DNA of 56,145 nt from Seminavis robusta (Eukaryota; Bacillariophyta; Bacillariophyceae; Naviculales; Naviculaceae): the NCBI GenBank assembly GCA_903772945.1, contig CAICTM010000621.1, positions 1-56,145 on the forward strand, in the 5' to 3' direction. Shown piece by piece: positions 10,934-20,955 of the stretch. The position numbers were made by a program, and so were the translations under genes. Each line of letters starts with the position of its first letter. Within the stretch, counting starts at the first letter, position 1. Below the pieces are notes generated by a model. It saw only the letters and a list, made by a program, of their open reading frames with translations. It was not told where the DNA came from and did no database searches.

Positions 10934-11971
10934 ATGGGTATTCTCGATGGCCTTGTCAAGGGTGTTGCCATGGCGACTGCCGCGGGCGTTGGGACTCGCT
11001 ACCTGTTGGCCAAGGCCCCTCCTATCGTCTGTACCGCGGGAACGATCGGGGGCGCGACGATGGGACTGCTGTGCTACAGCCGAGTCTGGGTTCAAGGATA
11101 CTGGATCGACGAAACTTGTCGAATCCAACGCGATTTGACAGGAAGTTGCGCAGTTGTTACCGGAGGAACCGTGGGAGGAATTGGGTTTGCCGCTGCAGAA
11201 ATGTTGGCGCAAAAGGGAGCCACCGTCATTGTCACTTGTCGAAGCCAAGCCAAGGGCCAATCCGCTGTAAAGCAATTAAGAGAAGCATGCGGCCACAATA
11301 AGATCCATTACGTGCTAGTGGACTTTTTGTCCAACCAATCCGTCCGAGATGGAGCCGCAGCTATTGGAAAGCTCACGGATCGCCTGGATTTTCTCATCTT
11401 GAATGCAGGCATTGCCTCAGGACCCCACGAAAATATTTGGCAGACGAATCATATTGGACCCTTTTTGTTTACCCAAGAGCTTTCCAAGCTACTTAATGAC
11501 ACCGCCAAGAAGCACGATGTTCGGGTAGTGTCGGTCTCTTCAGGCGCCCACAAGAACGCACGAATTCACTGGGCCGATCCTTTTCGCATCCCTCCTGAAC
11601 AACGCAAGCTCTTTGGAGGGGCCTATGGCCAAAGCAAACTGGCCAATATCCTTCACATGAGGGAGCTCCAACACCATGTCGATGCAAAGTGTTTTTCCGT
11701 GACGCCAGGAGCTGTTAAGACCAACATGCTCTTGAAGGAAGTTCCCACGGTGGCGCACCCGCTCCTCTACTTTGTCTTGAGGAGCCCCGCCATTGGGGCA
11801 CAAGTGATCCTATCGGCCTGCCTGGACCCCGGCATCCCCAGCGGATCCTACCTCAGCAATTGTCGCGTCAAGGCGTCGGAAGGATTCGAGTCCTGTTCCA
11901 ACGACGAAGCTCAAGCGAAAAAGTTGTGGGAGCTCACTGAACGCCAAATCAAAGAGAATAGGTTTCCATGA
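10934..11971 (+). CDS. Short-chain dehydrogenase/reductase, membrane-anchored, retinol dehydrogenase-like
   Basis: A 345-residue intronless protein. The N-terminus (about residues 8-60) is hydrophobic and probably anchors it in a membrane. The Rossmann fold starts near residue 76 with VVTGGTVGGIG (TGxxxGIG for NAD(P) binding). Next come LILNAG (NxAG stabilising motif), SVSSG with the catalytic serine, and YGQSK (YxxxK, catalytic Tyr and Lys). The length and C-terminal extension fit the classical/extended SDRs related to retinol dehydrogenases and WWOX-type reductases; the substrate cannot be deduced. A broken paralog follows downstream at 14069. Confidence 0.85.
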   Translation: MGILDGLVKGVAMATAAGVGTRYLLAKAPPIVCTAGTIGGATMGLLCYSRVWVQGYWIDETCRIQRDLTGSCAVVTGGTVGGIGFAAAEMLAQKGATVIVTCRSQAKGQSAVKQLREACGHNKIHYVLVDFLSNQSVRDGAAAIGKLTDRLDFLILNAGIASGPHENIWQTNHIGPFLFTQELSKLLNDTAKKHDVRVVSVSSGAHKNARIHWADPFRIPPEQRKLFGGAYGQSKLANILHMRELQHHVDAKCFSVTPGAVKTNMLLKEVPTVAHPLLYFVLRSPAIGAQVILSACLDPGIPSGSYLSNCRVKASEGFESCSNDEAQAKKLWELTERQIKENRFP

Positions 11972-12566
11972 CACCTATCCATGCATAAATGAAACGATCC
12001 AGCCATGAAGTAATGAAGGAAATGGTTCCCAATTACGTAGTTCTAGCTACTAGCTAGCTACCCAGGCAGACATGCTATGTGGAATCGTAGCGGTACTAGT
12101 AGCTTCCGTAGCTAATTTCCCTACTCTAAAACCCCCCTGTTTGTTTGGTTCGGCGCCCAACTCTTTCTGGATATTTGATACCCTGAACTCTACTGTATCA
12201 TTGTAAAGATCCAAAGATCCATGTTCTTCTCTCCTTTGGCTTCTCGACGACGCTCTAAAAAAAAGGACACTTCGGTTAAAAACTCCTACAACTGTTACTC
12301 GAGTAAAGTTACTCCAAATGACCCTAAGTACTCAGTCCCGGACCCTCAGTCCTCTATGTCTAACCAGTACCAGATACCGATTCCGCCAACAGAAAGGTAC
12401 AAAATCTACATAAGAAAAGCAAAATTCCAACGGAAGAACCACAGAGCCCAATAACACCCAGAGACACATTCCAACCGCAGCATTGTTACTCCAGAGTACA
12501 CATTAAACGTATAGTCCCCTAAGTACCAAAGAGCATTGTTACTCAAAACTCACCCTCTATATCTGT
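11972..12566. other. Spacer between the SDR gene and the broken SDR paralog
   Basis: No gene is supported. It contains several GTTACTC words (12294, 12310, 12484, 12537), twice as GCATTGTTACTC. It also has a ~38 bp block at 12102-12139 (core TTTCCCTACTCTAAA then Cs) that recurs at 20079. The N-terminal half of the broken SDR would be expected here but no TGxxxGIG-like coding sequence is present. Confidence 0.5.
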
Positions 12567-12625
12567 AGCTTTTTCGGCATCGTGGAAGCAATCAAGCAAC
12601 TAGCCTCTCACAAAATCGATTCAGT

Positions 12626-14070
12626 TTTACTTGTATCCTATTATCTTGCGACAATGGCGGTCGGAGCTACCGAAGACGATGGATGGGTCTATCCCTTCAA
12701 GAAGCAGCATCAGACGACCATGGTGGGCTTCATGTCTCATTTGAATGGTCAAGTCTATCCCAAGAACAAGCATTTTAGCAAGGAATCTTTGTTGGCCATT
12801 ATCCCGACGAACGTGAAACATTATCTCAACTTTCGGGCATATGGCAAAGATGAGCCAGGAGAGGGTGATTTCCCTATCCACATGCGCTCTGGTTCTGTGG
12901 AGAAGCTCAAGCAGAGCATCAGTTGGTACATGGTCAACAAGAACGTTCCATGGTTGGATGGGCGTGGAGGAAATCCAGCAAGACATGTGTCGCTCAATGA
13001 AGCCATCAAGAAGATCGAACGCCATGAGGCAAGAGATGAGGGCAAGGATGCGAATGACAAGCGCGCCTACAACAACAATGAGTTTTACAAACTGTTGGAG
13101 ATGTTCCGCCGCAAGGAGGATTTCAACCACAAGTACAAGTATCCCATGATGTCGCTGTGGTCTTATCACCTCATCCACCGACTTGATGATACCTGCCACT
13201 TCAAAGTGGATGCCCCTCAGGGCTGTGTCGAGTATCCCTTTGCAATCTACACCAAGACCAGATACTCGAAGAACGTTCGAAGCATGATAGATTGTCCGGA
13301 TCAGGTTCTACTTGGTGCTGATGAGTGGAAGATTTGTCCACAATTGAACTTGGCGATTCACCTTGACAAGTGGCTACAGCGCAATCCCAATGCCGTTCAT
13401 CTGTTTACAGAGAATGATCATGCAGAGAAAGGACCACACAACCTCAACCAGCAGTATAGCAACCGAGTTAAAGCTACTGTGTGGAAGCACGATGAATTCA
13501 AGGACTTGGAAGATCAAGTTGGATGCAAGAAAGGTGTCGGCACTCACAGCATGCGAAAGTATGCTTCCACGAAAGCGTCACGGAAGGGAGCCAACACCAG
13601 CCAAATTGAGTATCGTGGAAGATGGGTTGGTGACAAGAGTGGTCGTGTCGTGGCTCTCCGTTATATTGACAAGACCGACAACTATGCTGATGCCTTTGTG
13701 GCTGGGATCCTTTGTGATGGAGGACCAATCAAGTATGAGGCACGCAATATCTCTGATGAGTTTCTCAAGCAACATGTCATCAGCTACATCAGCAATCGAA
13801 TCGAAGACATCAGACTGTTGCGTGTGCTTGGCCTGGCGAAGCTTTGGGCTGTTTTCGATCCTGAGGCTAGTCAGCTACTTGATGACGAGGAAGTGCAATA
13901 TATTCGTGGAATGTTTGCTACTACTTATGGCGCTACGGAAGCTAATCCAGTCAAGAAGGTGGCTCTCGAGATTTTCAATGTAAACGGAGAGCTTGATATT
14001 CGAGCCAGAGTTAACAACAACAACAACAATGGCAATGGCGGCGCCGCCACCGCAGGAGCCACCGCAGGGT
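12626..14070 (+). mobile_element. Crypton-type insertion inside the SDR gene (approximate bounds)
   Basis: The bounds come from where SDR coding sequence stops (after GATTCAGT, 12625) and resumes (GTACTCATTCAC, 14069). Both junctions share only GT, and there are no terminal inverted repeats, as expected for tyrosine-recombinase elements that integrate by recombination. Removing the segment with one GT copy restores the SDR frame (DSVLIHNAG). Exact ends need an empty-site allele. Confidence 0.6.
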
Positions 14071-14153
14071 ACTCATTCACAATGCCGGTGTCTCGTTCAT
14101 TGATGGAACTTCGAAAGATGGATACCAACTTGTTTGGCAAGTCAATGCACTAG
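12654..14153 (+). CDS. Crypton-like tyrosine recombinase
   Basis: Starting at the ATG at 12654 gives 499 residues. The frame is open further upstream, but those codons belong to the interrupted SDR. The recombinase signature is present: Arg176 in HRLDDTCHFK, His298-x-x-Arg301 in THSMRK, Trp324 in RGRW and the likely nucleophile Tyr337 in LRYID. A zone rich in Asn and Gly/Ala follows near residue 445-475. The last ~25 residues (from about MPVSRSLMEL) are read out of frame from the SDR flank, so the native C-terminus was lost or extended on insertion. Cryptons are known in oomycetes and diatoms. The gene looks intact and could be active. Confidence 0.75.
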   Translation: MAVGATEDDGWVYPFKKQHQTTMVGFMSHLNGQVYPKNKHFSKESLLAIIPTNVKHYLNFRAYGKDEPGEGDFPIHMRSGSVEKLKQSISWYMVNKNVPWLDGRGGNPARHVSLNEAIKKIERHEARDEGKDANDKRAYNNNEFYKLLEMFRRKEDFNHKYKYPMMSLWSYHLIHRLDDTCHFKVDAPQGCVEYPFAIYTKTRYSKNVRSMIDCPDQVLLGADEWKICPQLNLAIHLDKWLQRNPNAVHLFTENDHAEKGPHNLNQQYSNRVKATVWKHDEFKDLEDQVGCKKGVGTHSMRKYASTKASRKGANTSQIEYRGRWVGDKSGRVVALRYIDKTDNYADAFVAGILCDGGPIKYEARNISDEFLKQHVISYISNRIEDIRLLRVLGLAKLWAVFDPEASQLLDDEEVQYIRGMFATTYGATEANPVKKVALEIFNVNGELDIRARVNNNNNNGNGGAATAGATAGYSFTMPVSRSLMELRKMDTNLFGKSMH

Positions 14154-14707
14154 CACCCGCCTTGTTGACGGAACTCGTGTTGCCCATGCTGAATCCCAAA
14201 GATAGTCGCATCCTCCACATTTCCTCCGAAATGCACAAAATGTGTGGTGGCCTGTTCTTTGGCAGCAAGTCCATTGTGGACAAGTATTGTCCTCCCAACC
14301 CCAAGAAAGGAAGTGCTTCCGCCGATTACGCCCTGAGCAAGGCTTGTCAAATACTCATGGCGACACAACTCAACCATGCTCGCAAGATTCGCGCCTTTGC
14401 CATTGAACCTGGATTGGTTCGTACCCAAATTGGACGGCATGCCCCAGCTCAGTGGGCCCTGGAATTAGAGTATCTCCTATTGGGGCCATTTTTCTTGAGG
14501 ACGGTGGATCAAGGATGCTCATCGACACTGTTTTGTGCTCTTGCTCCCATGGAAGTATTGAATGGACCTGGTAATGATGGCAACAAGGAGACTCCTTTTT
14601 ATTATGCCAATTGTCAGCCCAAGAAGCCAAAGGCTGTTTGTCTGGACGCGGAAGAGGCTCAACGGCTGCAAGATCTCTACAAGAAATGTTGGAAGGACTT
14701 TTTGTAG

Positions 14708-15827
14708 CTTCGGAAAAGGTTGGCAGAACGATTGCCGTGGATGAAGTAGGATTGAATCAGAATCAAGCCAGTATCCTCCATTGTAATGAGCAGGTGCTAC
14801 GGTAGATCATAGATGTTCTGTGATGCCCATTGATTTCGATGAACTTGTTTTTTTTAAAACCATTCAATCCACAGGATCCACGACGTGGATTGCCTCTCTC
14901 TGAGAGAAAAACTTTATGGATCATACATGAGGTCATTATTAGATGTTGGCATTTCAAATTCAAATGATCAGTTTGCTTCTGCTCGGAAACCAGCTTGTGG
15001 TGTCGCTGGAGAGAAGTTGTGAACATGTTCACCCCGAAATCTGCTGTCTTCGGTACGAAACTGCATTGCACATCAAATTTTGAGGATATACCACGTAAGA
15101 CTCTCACAATGCTACCACTATCCTACAAGGAATTCTGGTGTGCTGTCGGCTCTTGAAGAAGGGTGTTGCTTCTTCAATATGATTTATACCCTGCACTACC
15201 TCGTCCCAACCCACCTACTAATAAAAAAAGGCTGGGACTGGAGCAGCAGTACGGTACTCAGCTGCATAAAGTTACGGCCTGGACTGTAATTGTGCTCACC
15301 TCGTCACTTCATTAATTTTATTTAGGATGTGGAGTTGCGTCCGGGGATGCGCTGTAGCTTTTGGAGCTCTTCTGGATGCAGTTTCGTCGCTCGACAGTGC
15401 ACCGGTAGGGCGGCCGGTCCAATGTTCCAACTTTCAGCAGAACAGACAGGTGAACTTGCAGTGAGTGAAAAGAATTTCAAGTGCCCCTCAACAGAAAGTC
15501 CTTGTCCCCTCTAAACCATTGAGGCCCTTCCGCTTGAAGGGCGCAGTTGCAGGGTTGCAGCTTCCTGAAGATACAGAGGAAGCAAAGAAATTACGCTCCA
15601 CGCTATTGCTCACTCATGTGCTCTGCGGCTCTTCTACCGGTTCCAGGTACGGCGTAGTACAGTGTACCGTCCTTTCTTCATGCTCTCCTCCCAGCCTCCA
15701 GCCAAAGCAAACAATCCTCATCAATCATCGGCTACATGTTCCTCTCTCATAATTTTGATTCCCCGAGATCAAAACAGGATCTTCTTCTTGCTTGCTTCCA
15801 CTCTTGACGAAACCAAGCAAAGAAACG
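14708..15827. other. Non-coding spacer
   Basis: No gene with a recognisable product. Short frames on both strands lack domain features. Sequence is AT-rich around 14850-14960. Confidence 0.5.
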
Positions 15828-16502
15828 ATGATGGATCGCACGCCTTGCTTCCACATGTCACCTTTGGAACTTTTTAACCCAATTCCAGAGTCTTTGATCG
15901 TCTCCGCGAGAGCCAAGTCGTCTCCATCCGCCACTGTGATCTCCACCACCACTGTGGAACCATCAGCTGCTTGTTACCCGGGCGGCTTGGAGTGGGAGGA
16001 GGACGATGAAGAAGATCTGGAGGTGAGCTGTCACAGTTCCAGCAGTCGCGTCTCCTTCAACGTAGATGTCAAGGTGGTGGAGATACCGTCGCACAGGGAT
16101 TATCCAGAAGAAACTCGAGAGTTACTCTGGCGCAGCTCTTCCGATCTCGCGGTTGATGTCGAACGAAACTCCTTTGAGTTTTGCTCTGATGGGGAAGACT
16201 GGAGGGCTGCTACCGAAGAACAAGACTTTGCTCAATTGCCCTCATCCGGAGAGTTGGTCCATCCTGCCACTTGGTTGAGAGAAACCAAATCCTATGGTGC
16301 CGCCTTGAGGTCGCTCAAAAGACGACGCAGTAGCAGCAGCCGTCAAAGGCGAGGATCTCGTTCCGGGCGCGTCAACTTGATTCACGCTTACATGGATGAC
16401 ATTGTGTCGACTCCCAAAAGGAGTATGAAAACCTCCAGCTCGACTCGCCCTGGACAGCTTCTCCTGCCCTCTTGGTTTTCGCAACTATTGACGGATGATT
16501 GA
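15828..16502 (+). CDS. Hypothetical acidic/Ser-Arg-rich protein, diatom-type
   Basis: The ATG at 15828 gives a 224-residue protein. An acidic patch (EWEEDDEEDLE) near residue 55 is followed by RVSFNVDVKVVEIPSHRDYPEETRELLW. This arrangement of a 'VxF...V.V..IPxHRDYxxxxRxxLW' box recurs in many uncharacterised diatom proteins, as far as I know. The C-terminal third has a basic Ser/Arg block (SLKRRRSSSSRQRRGSRSGR), a likely nuclear localisation or phosphorylation region. No catalytic domain is visible. The upstream TTG in frame was not used because an ATG pair follows. Confidence 0.65.
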   Translation: MMDRTPCFHMSPLELFNPIPESLIVSARAKSSPSATVISTTTVEPSAACYPGGLEWEEDDEEDLEVSCHSSSSRVSFNVDVKVVEIPSHRDYPEETRELLWRSSSDLAVDVERNSFEFCSDGEDWRAATEEQDFAQLPSSGELVHPATWLRETKSYGAALRSLKRRRSSSSRQRRGSRSGRVNLIHAYMDDIVSTPKRSMKTSSSTRPGQLLLPSWFSQLLTDD

Positions 16503-16911
16503 TGCAACAGCAGCAGTGGAAGTTTTGATAGTAGTTTTGTGGAACTGACATCAGTGGACATGCAGTACACTACACATGTACATAAACTACATTTAAGAGT
16601 TTTGGTTGGACTGTACTAGTACCAGTATTCTCCCCTGTAACTACTTATGCTCAACCTGGCTCTCTTGGGGGATTTGTATCCACGTCTGAAGCTGTCCGTG
16701 TCTCATCGCACAAGAGCACCATGGACGGAGCAAGGCTCTGCTGAATGCCGCAACGACCAACACCATCATGTAGACCGATGGAGAAGTTCCCGCCCTGTCG
16801 AGCTGTTCCACAGCTCATTTGTATCATTCCTGAAGGACAATACTACAGGTCGAGTTGAGGCAACTATTTAAAACTCACTTGTGCATTGCCTGATGGCTGG
16901 GTCATACAGTA
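16503..16911. other. Short spacer
   Basis: No gene supported between the converging 15828-16502 gene and the minus-strand frame ending at 16912. Confidence 0.5.
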
Positions 16912-17303
16912 TTATGGATCCAAGTTGGGTTGTGAAGTAACGAGTTGTTTCAGTGTGGTGGGATCATTGGCAATGGCTTTCATAAGGTTCTCAAAGGCTG
17001 GACGGTCGGTGATTCCTACCTGGATGCCAAGGATGTCAATCTTCTCAGTATCGACCTTGACTTTGGTTGGAATAATGGCAATGGGACAGGTGATGGAAGG
17101 CCTCTGCTGACGTAACCAACTGGATACCCTGGGTAACAGGCCATCGCGGAAGGTCTTCTTAGGATTCTTCCCGGCAATGTAGCATACTGTGGCAGTTTGG
17201 GATTCCTCCAAGCTGTGTGGCGGACATGCAACGTGCTGGATTTAATAGTGGCGCTGCTGCTCGTCTTGTGGTGTTTGCGCTTTTTGTGGGTGGGGTCGCT
17301 CAT
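16912..17303 (-). CDS. Small hypothetical ORF, one apparent 1 nt deletion
   Basis: From the ATG at 17303 the frame encodes MSDPTHKKRKHHKTSSSATI and then shifts. Adding one base near 17208 joins it to EESQTATVCYIAGKNPKK, a run that continues through DILGIQVGITDRPAFENLMK to a stop at 16912, for about 130 residues. The N-terminus is basic (KKRKHHK). No family recognised. It lies between two convergent or tail-to-tail genes and could be a fragment of a larger unit. Confidence 0.35.
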
Positions 17304-17416
17304 CTATCTTTTGTTTGTTTCCGCATAAAGATCCGAAGTCACGTTGGGAATGCAATTTGTGTAGGTAACGTGGTCTATCCTGTTGTGAGGATACCACCAT
17401 CATGATAGTTTGTCAA

Positions 17417-19072
17417 TTAGTATCCACCTGCTTCCGCATATTCAGTGTTTCCTGTGGCCATTACATCACGAATGCAGCCAGCTCTTTCATCGAACGACCA
17501 CCCAGCACAAGCAATCTCTGCTTCAGGGCGAGAGATGCTCTCACCCAGACGGCGCCGGATACTGCTCACGTCACTCGGAGCCCGTAAAACACACTTTTCT
17601 GGATACTGAGGGTACCGATCACGGACTTCAAAAAGTGTGGGGTCGCTGTTGCCGTTATCAGAACCAAGGAAGGAAAGCAAAGAGATTTAGGGACAATATA
17701 GAGAGCGATAGGAAGCATGTCGAGTGATGAGTCACATCAGGTTTGTTCGCGTACCTATCACGAACCTGCCACTCTTGTCCGAATTCGTTGGGATCAGTGA
17801 GCTCTGTCACTCCATCCCGGGCAAGCATTTTGTGCCCATGGATAGCACCCATCAGTCCAGTGGAGTTCTTCAGCCAAGTGTACAAATCGGCAAAGCCTTC
17901 TTCGCTGGGAGTAATCTTGACATTCACCATGTCCTTGAGCGTATTAAGCTCGATGATATCTCCATTCCCAATGTTGATACTGAAACGATGCTGCTTCTCG
18001 CTGAGTTGATGGTGAGCGATTGGATACAGAGAAGAAGTCAGGTCTGCACTCTCCACACCATTCAATCGGTACTCCCCGAAAGAGGAGATATCCAGTACAA
18101 ACTTGGAACCAATTCGAAGCGCCGCAGACTCAATATAACTGTACGCTGCAATATTGGCCCAGAACAGGTTAGGTGTGGTACTCAAGAGGATCACACCATC
18201 AAAATGAACCCGTGTACACGTGGTCACGTACCATAGCGGAGCTTTGTTCGAATTTGAATCTCCATGCCCAAAGAGTTGAGGAAATTGGGTACGCGAGCAA
18301 AAACCAGGTCGCACATTCCATGATAATCAAAAACTCTACCAGACCAAGTCTTTTGGGGAAGGAAACAGATCGAGCTGAGAGTTCTGAGGTATGACAACTT
18401 CCAAGAAAGCAAAATGGTCGGCCTACCTTGAAATGAGGATCACCACCGGCATAAACTTTTGTTTCTTCGTGATGTGCATGGATCTTGATGCTGAAGCCGT
18501 TGATATACTGCACCCCGAAAAGTTTTCGGTGGTTGGTGATCGTGATTTTGGCATGTATTACTTCCAGAGAGGCTTCTCGTTTCTATCTTCGATCTTTCCT
18601 TCAAACTCCATAACAGTTGAGTACGGACGAATGGTTGACAATACATCGCCTCCCGTAATGGTGATGTCAAGGTCGTCATCGGAGGCAACCGCCTTCCAGG
18701 TTTGTCGAAGTTCTGCAATAGCCCTTGCATTAGAATACGACAATGGAAGGAACAATAAGAGAGATCGCCAAAGAAGACATCAAAATAACACACATGGTAG
18801 ACTGGCTTACATGACATGACGTCGTTAGCTCAACGATTACTCCAGCAGCAATATCCAATCGAATCTTTGTGAACAGCCTTCGGTGATGTAAATGTGCGCA
18901 CCCGGATTCTTCGTTCTCGATTTCTTCGGGTGTACAGTCTCTTTCGATCTGCGCTGCTTGCGGCTCGGGCTGGACAACGGCTACTTCGCTTTTGGCAGTT
19001 CGAAGAGACGTCGAGACTGTCTCGCCCAGCAAAAGCAGGAGCAACGAGAAGATAAAAATTTTTCGAACGCAT
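17417..19072 (-). CDS. Secreted von Willebrand factor D-like protein, five exons or more, three apparent 1 nt deletions
   Basis: Well-supported exons are 18349-18232, 18145-17755 and 17645-17417. Introns 18350-18426, 18146-18231 and 17646-17754 have GT..AG ends and keep the frame. Upstream exons run 18712-18427 and 19072-18811 around intron 18713-18810. The protein reads YAGGDPHFKTWSGRVFDYHG, MCDLVF, IQIRTKLRYAYSYIE, AALRIG, STGLMG, ARDG, FGQEWQV, YPQYPEKC and IRDVMATG, the pattern of VWD-like proteins abundant in diatoms; VWD domains bind or assemble in the extracellular matrix. The N-terminus becomes a signal peptide (IFIFSLLLLLLG) only if one base is added in an A5T5 run at ~19058. Two other one-base gaps are near 18705 and 18575. 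Confidence 0.7.
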
Positions 19073-20331
19073 TGCTTCGTCTTTGTACTGGTATAGCCTC
19101 AAAAGGGCAAAGGAGCCAATCGTTTGGATTTTCTTGAATTGAAAATTGTGGTAGGCATGCCACAAAATGCCAATGAACCAAGCAATGACGGAAAGATTGA
19201 TTGGGCTGAATGTGCGACCAGAATGATTCGTTTCATCGTGAAGCTACCTTTGGACCAATCCTCTAAATGCACCTGTTGCTGGTAAGCCCTTGGCTTTCTC
19301 TAGCCTGGAGTATGCTTTGAATCACTCATTGCTTCTTGTTGATTCCCTCTTGGCAATGCACAAGATATTTGCCTTGGTTTCCCGAGTGCATTCAGGAAAA
19401 TGGAACAGTCAATTCTGTGTCTGTTTGAGAGTCCATTGAATCACTCATTGCTGCTTGTTGATTCGATTCCCTATCGGCACCGCAGAAGATTTCTGCCCGC
19501 AGGTGTAGGAAACTGTTATGATCAATCGATTGTCACTTTGAGAGTGCATTGAATCACTCATTGCTGCTTTTGGATACAATTTCGAGACAACAGCTGGGAT
19601 GGGCTGTTGTCCAGGGGGGTTGCCTCTATTGATGCTCCGTGGGCTTGTCTCTGCAAAACACAGTATTTTAGCATTTTAGCACTCCAACCTGTTGCTGCAT
19701 TTGATGCTGTAAAGGCTTAACAAAGTAAGGTACCGGTATGAACACTCCCTGCTCTGACTCCGGAGGGGGGCACATCGAGATATGAACAGGTTTTGGTATC
19801 TGATTTTCAGGTTTCAATCCTGACCCTGACTTCAGATCTCCTTCTGGGTCATGCTCAGCTCAAGCTTTGTGAGGCTCTCCCCCAGTCCATCCGGACTGAG
19901 AGATAGCCAACAACCAACCACTTGACCATGGATGATGAGCAGCAGAAGGAGAAGGCGACCGAGGGCAATCCCGAAGGGATTGGAGACAAAAATGGTCCTC
20001 ACTTTCTTGCCCCTGATCCCACAGAACCTAGTCCTGAATTTAGATTGTTCTTTGCTTAAGCCTGGCCCCGGCTGGCTTCTGTAGATAATTTCCCTACTCT
20101 AAACCCCCCCCAGCGAGGAGAGACAAATGATGAGAGACATGATGGTGTCAATGCGCTCGCGAGGGGTTCTCGCATAGAAATTTTAACGGTTCTCCTTCGA
20201 ATGTCGAAGGCGCCAGCCGAGCTTTTGAAGCGCAAGTGTGACCGTGGTCTCTTGCTCTGTCATGTCTTGCGGGATCAGTATCCACGTCTGAGGTCTGACA
20301 ACCACAACAGCGAAAGAAGAACACATCAAAG
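19073..20331. other. Spacer with ~118 bp direct repeats
   Basis: No gene supported. Three copies of GAATCACTCATTGCTGCTTG (19319, 19438 and 19551), spaced about 118 bp, sit within partly similar flanks. A block at 20079-20118 (TTTCCCTACTCTAAA plus Cs) matches 12102-12139. The 3' end serves as the upstream region of the NET-domain gene. Confidence 0.55.
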
Positions 20332-20955
20332 ATGCCGCTGCATGCCGGACCAAACACCATCATGCCCAAAAGAGTGCCTACCGCTGTCTCGCGTGGTGAT
20401 GAATCCGCAATGAAGAAGAAGAAGAAAACTTGTTGTGTTGAGCTGGGAGCAAACCTTTTGACCTGTGCACCACACGTCGGCATCTTTCGCGGAAACCATC
20501 TGGTCGATTTCTTGGGCCCGGCTGACATGCTGCGGCTTTTCCAAATGAAAGAATGCGTCCATGCATTTGGTCTAGCCGACGAATTCTGTTCCCGTCACGG
20601 AAGGCGCTTCCTCCCAACGCAACCACAGCAATGCCCTGAATGCCGTGCTTGCACAAGCTGTGACAGATTGGACACAGAAGGAATCCACGAAAATAGTAGT
20701 AGACGAGAAATTGGTACGTTCTACTGCCAGGATTGCAAGCCGTTGTCTCCGAGGGAACAAGAAGCACTGACAGAAGCAGTCAACAATATGAGCGGGGATC
20801 GGATTTCGGGTGTGATTCAGATCATCCGGGAAGCCGTGACTATAGATGATGAAGATGAGATTGACTTGGAAATCGATCAGCTCCCCGCCCCTACACAACG
20901 AAAGATGTTTAAATATGCTTTCCCTGGTGGTAAAGCCTCTACAGCGGAGGAATGA
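20332..20955 (+). CDS. NET-domain protein with Cys-rich N-terminal half
   Basis: Intronless, 207 residues from the ATG at 20332. The C-terminus (about residues 145-197: LTEAVNNMSGDRISGVIQII, then acidic EDEIDLEIDQL and MFKYAF) matches the NET (extra-terminal) domain of BET bromodomain and TAF14-type proteins, a small helical module that binds short peptides of chromatin regulators. No bromodomain precedes it; instead there is a KKKKK patch and an arrangement of Cys pairs (FCSRHG, CPECRACTSC, FYCQDC) that could bind zinc. An in-frame upstream stop and the following open frame support this start. Likely a chromatin-associated adaptor, by inference. Confidence 0.7.
   Translation: MPLHAGPNTIMPKRVPTAVSRGDESAMKKKKKTCCVELGANLLTCAPHVGIFRGNHLVDFLGPADMLRLFQMKECVHAFGLADEFCSRHGRRFLPTQPQQCPECRACTSCDRLDTEGIHENSSRREIGTFYCQDCKPLSPREQEALTEAVNNMSGDRISGVIQIIREAVTIDDEDEIDLEIDQLPAPTQRKMFKYAFPGGKASTAEE

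Larger units (their letters stand above)
12567..14707 (+). pseudogene. Second SDR gene, N-terminal half missing and split by a Crypton-like insertion
   Basis: From 14069 an open frame reads VLIHNAGVSFIDGTSKDGYQ and continues with HISSEMH (catalytic Ser), DYALSK (YxxxK) and a C-terminus ending at 14707, the C-terminal two thirds of an SDR. The matching upstream piece is at about 12567-12625, where the frame encodes GIVEAIKQLASHKIDSV, which fits the residues normally preceding the NAG motif (compare KLTDRLDFLILNAG in the upstream SDR). Between them lies a tyrosine recombinase gene. A TATCTGTAG acceptor-like site precedes the remnant, but no exon with the nucleotide-binding motif was found, so the gene is broken twice. 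Confidence 0.7.

Noticed and set aside
11131..11971. Viewing the first SDR as also broken
   Set aside because: All motifs from TGxxxGIG to YxxxK are present in one frame with a normal length.
12582..12653. GTG start giving a 523-residue recombinase
   Set aside because: These codons fit the interrupted SDR (EAIKQLASHKIDSV) and the first ATG is at 12654.
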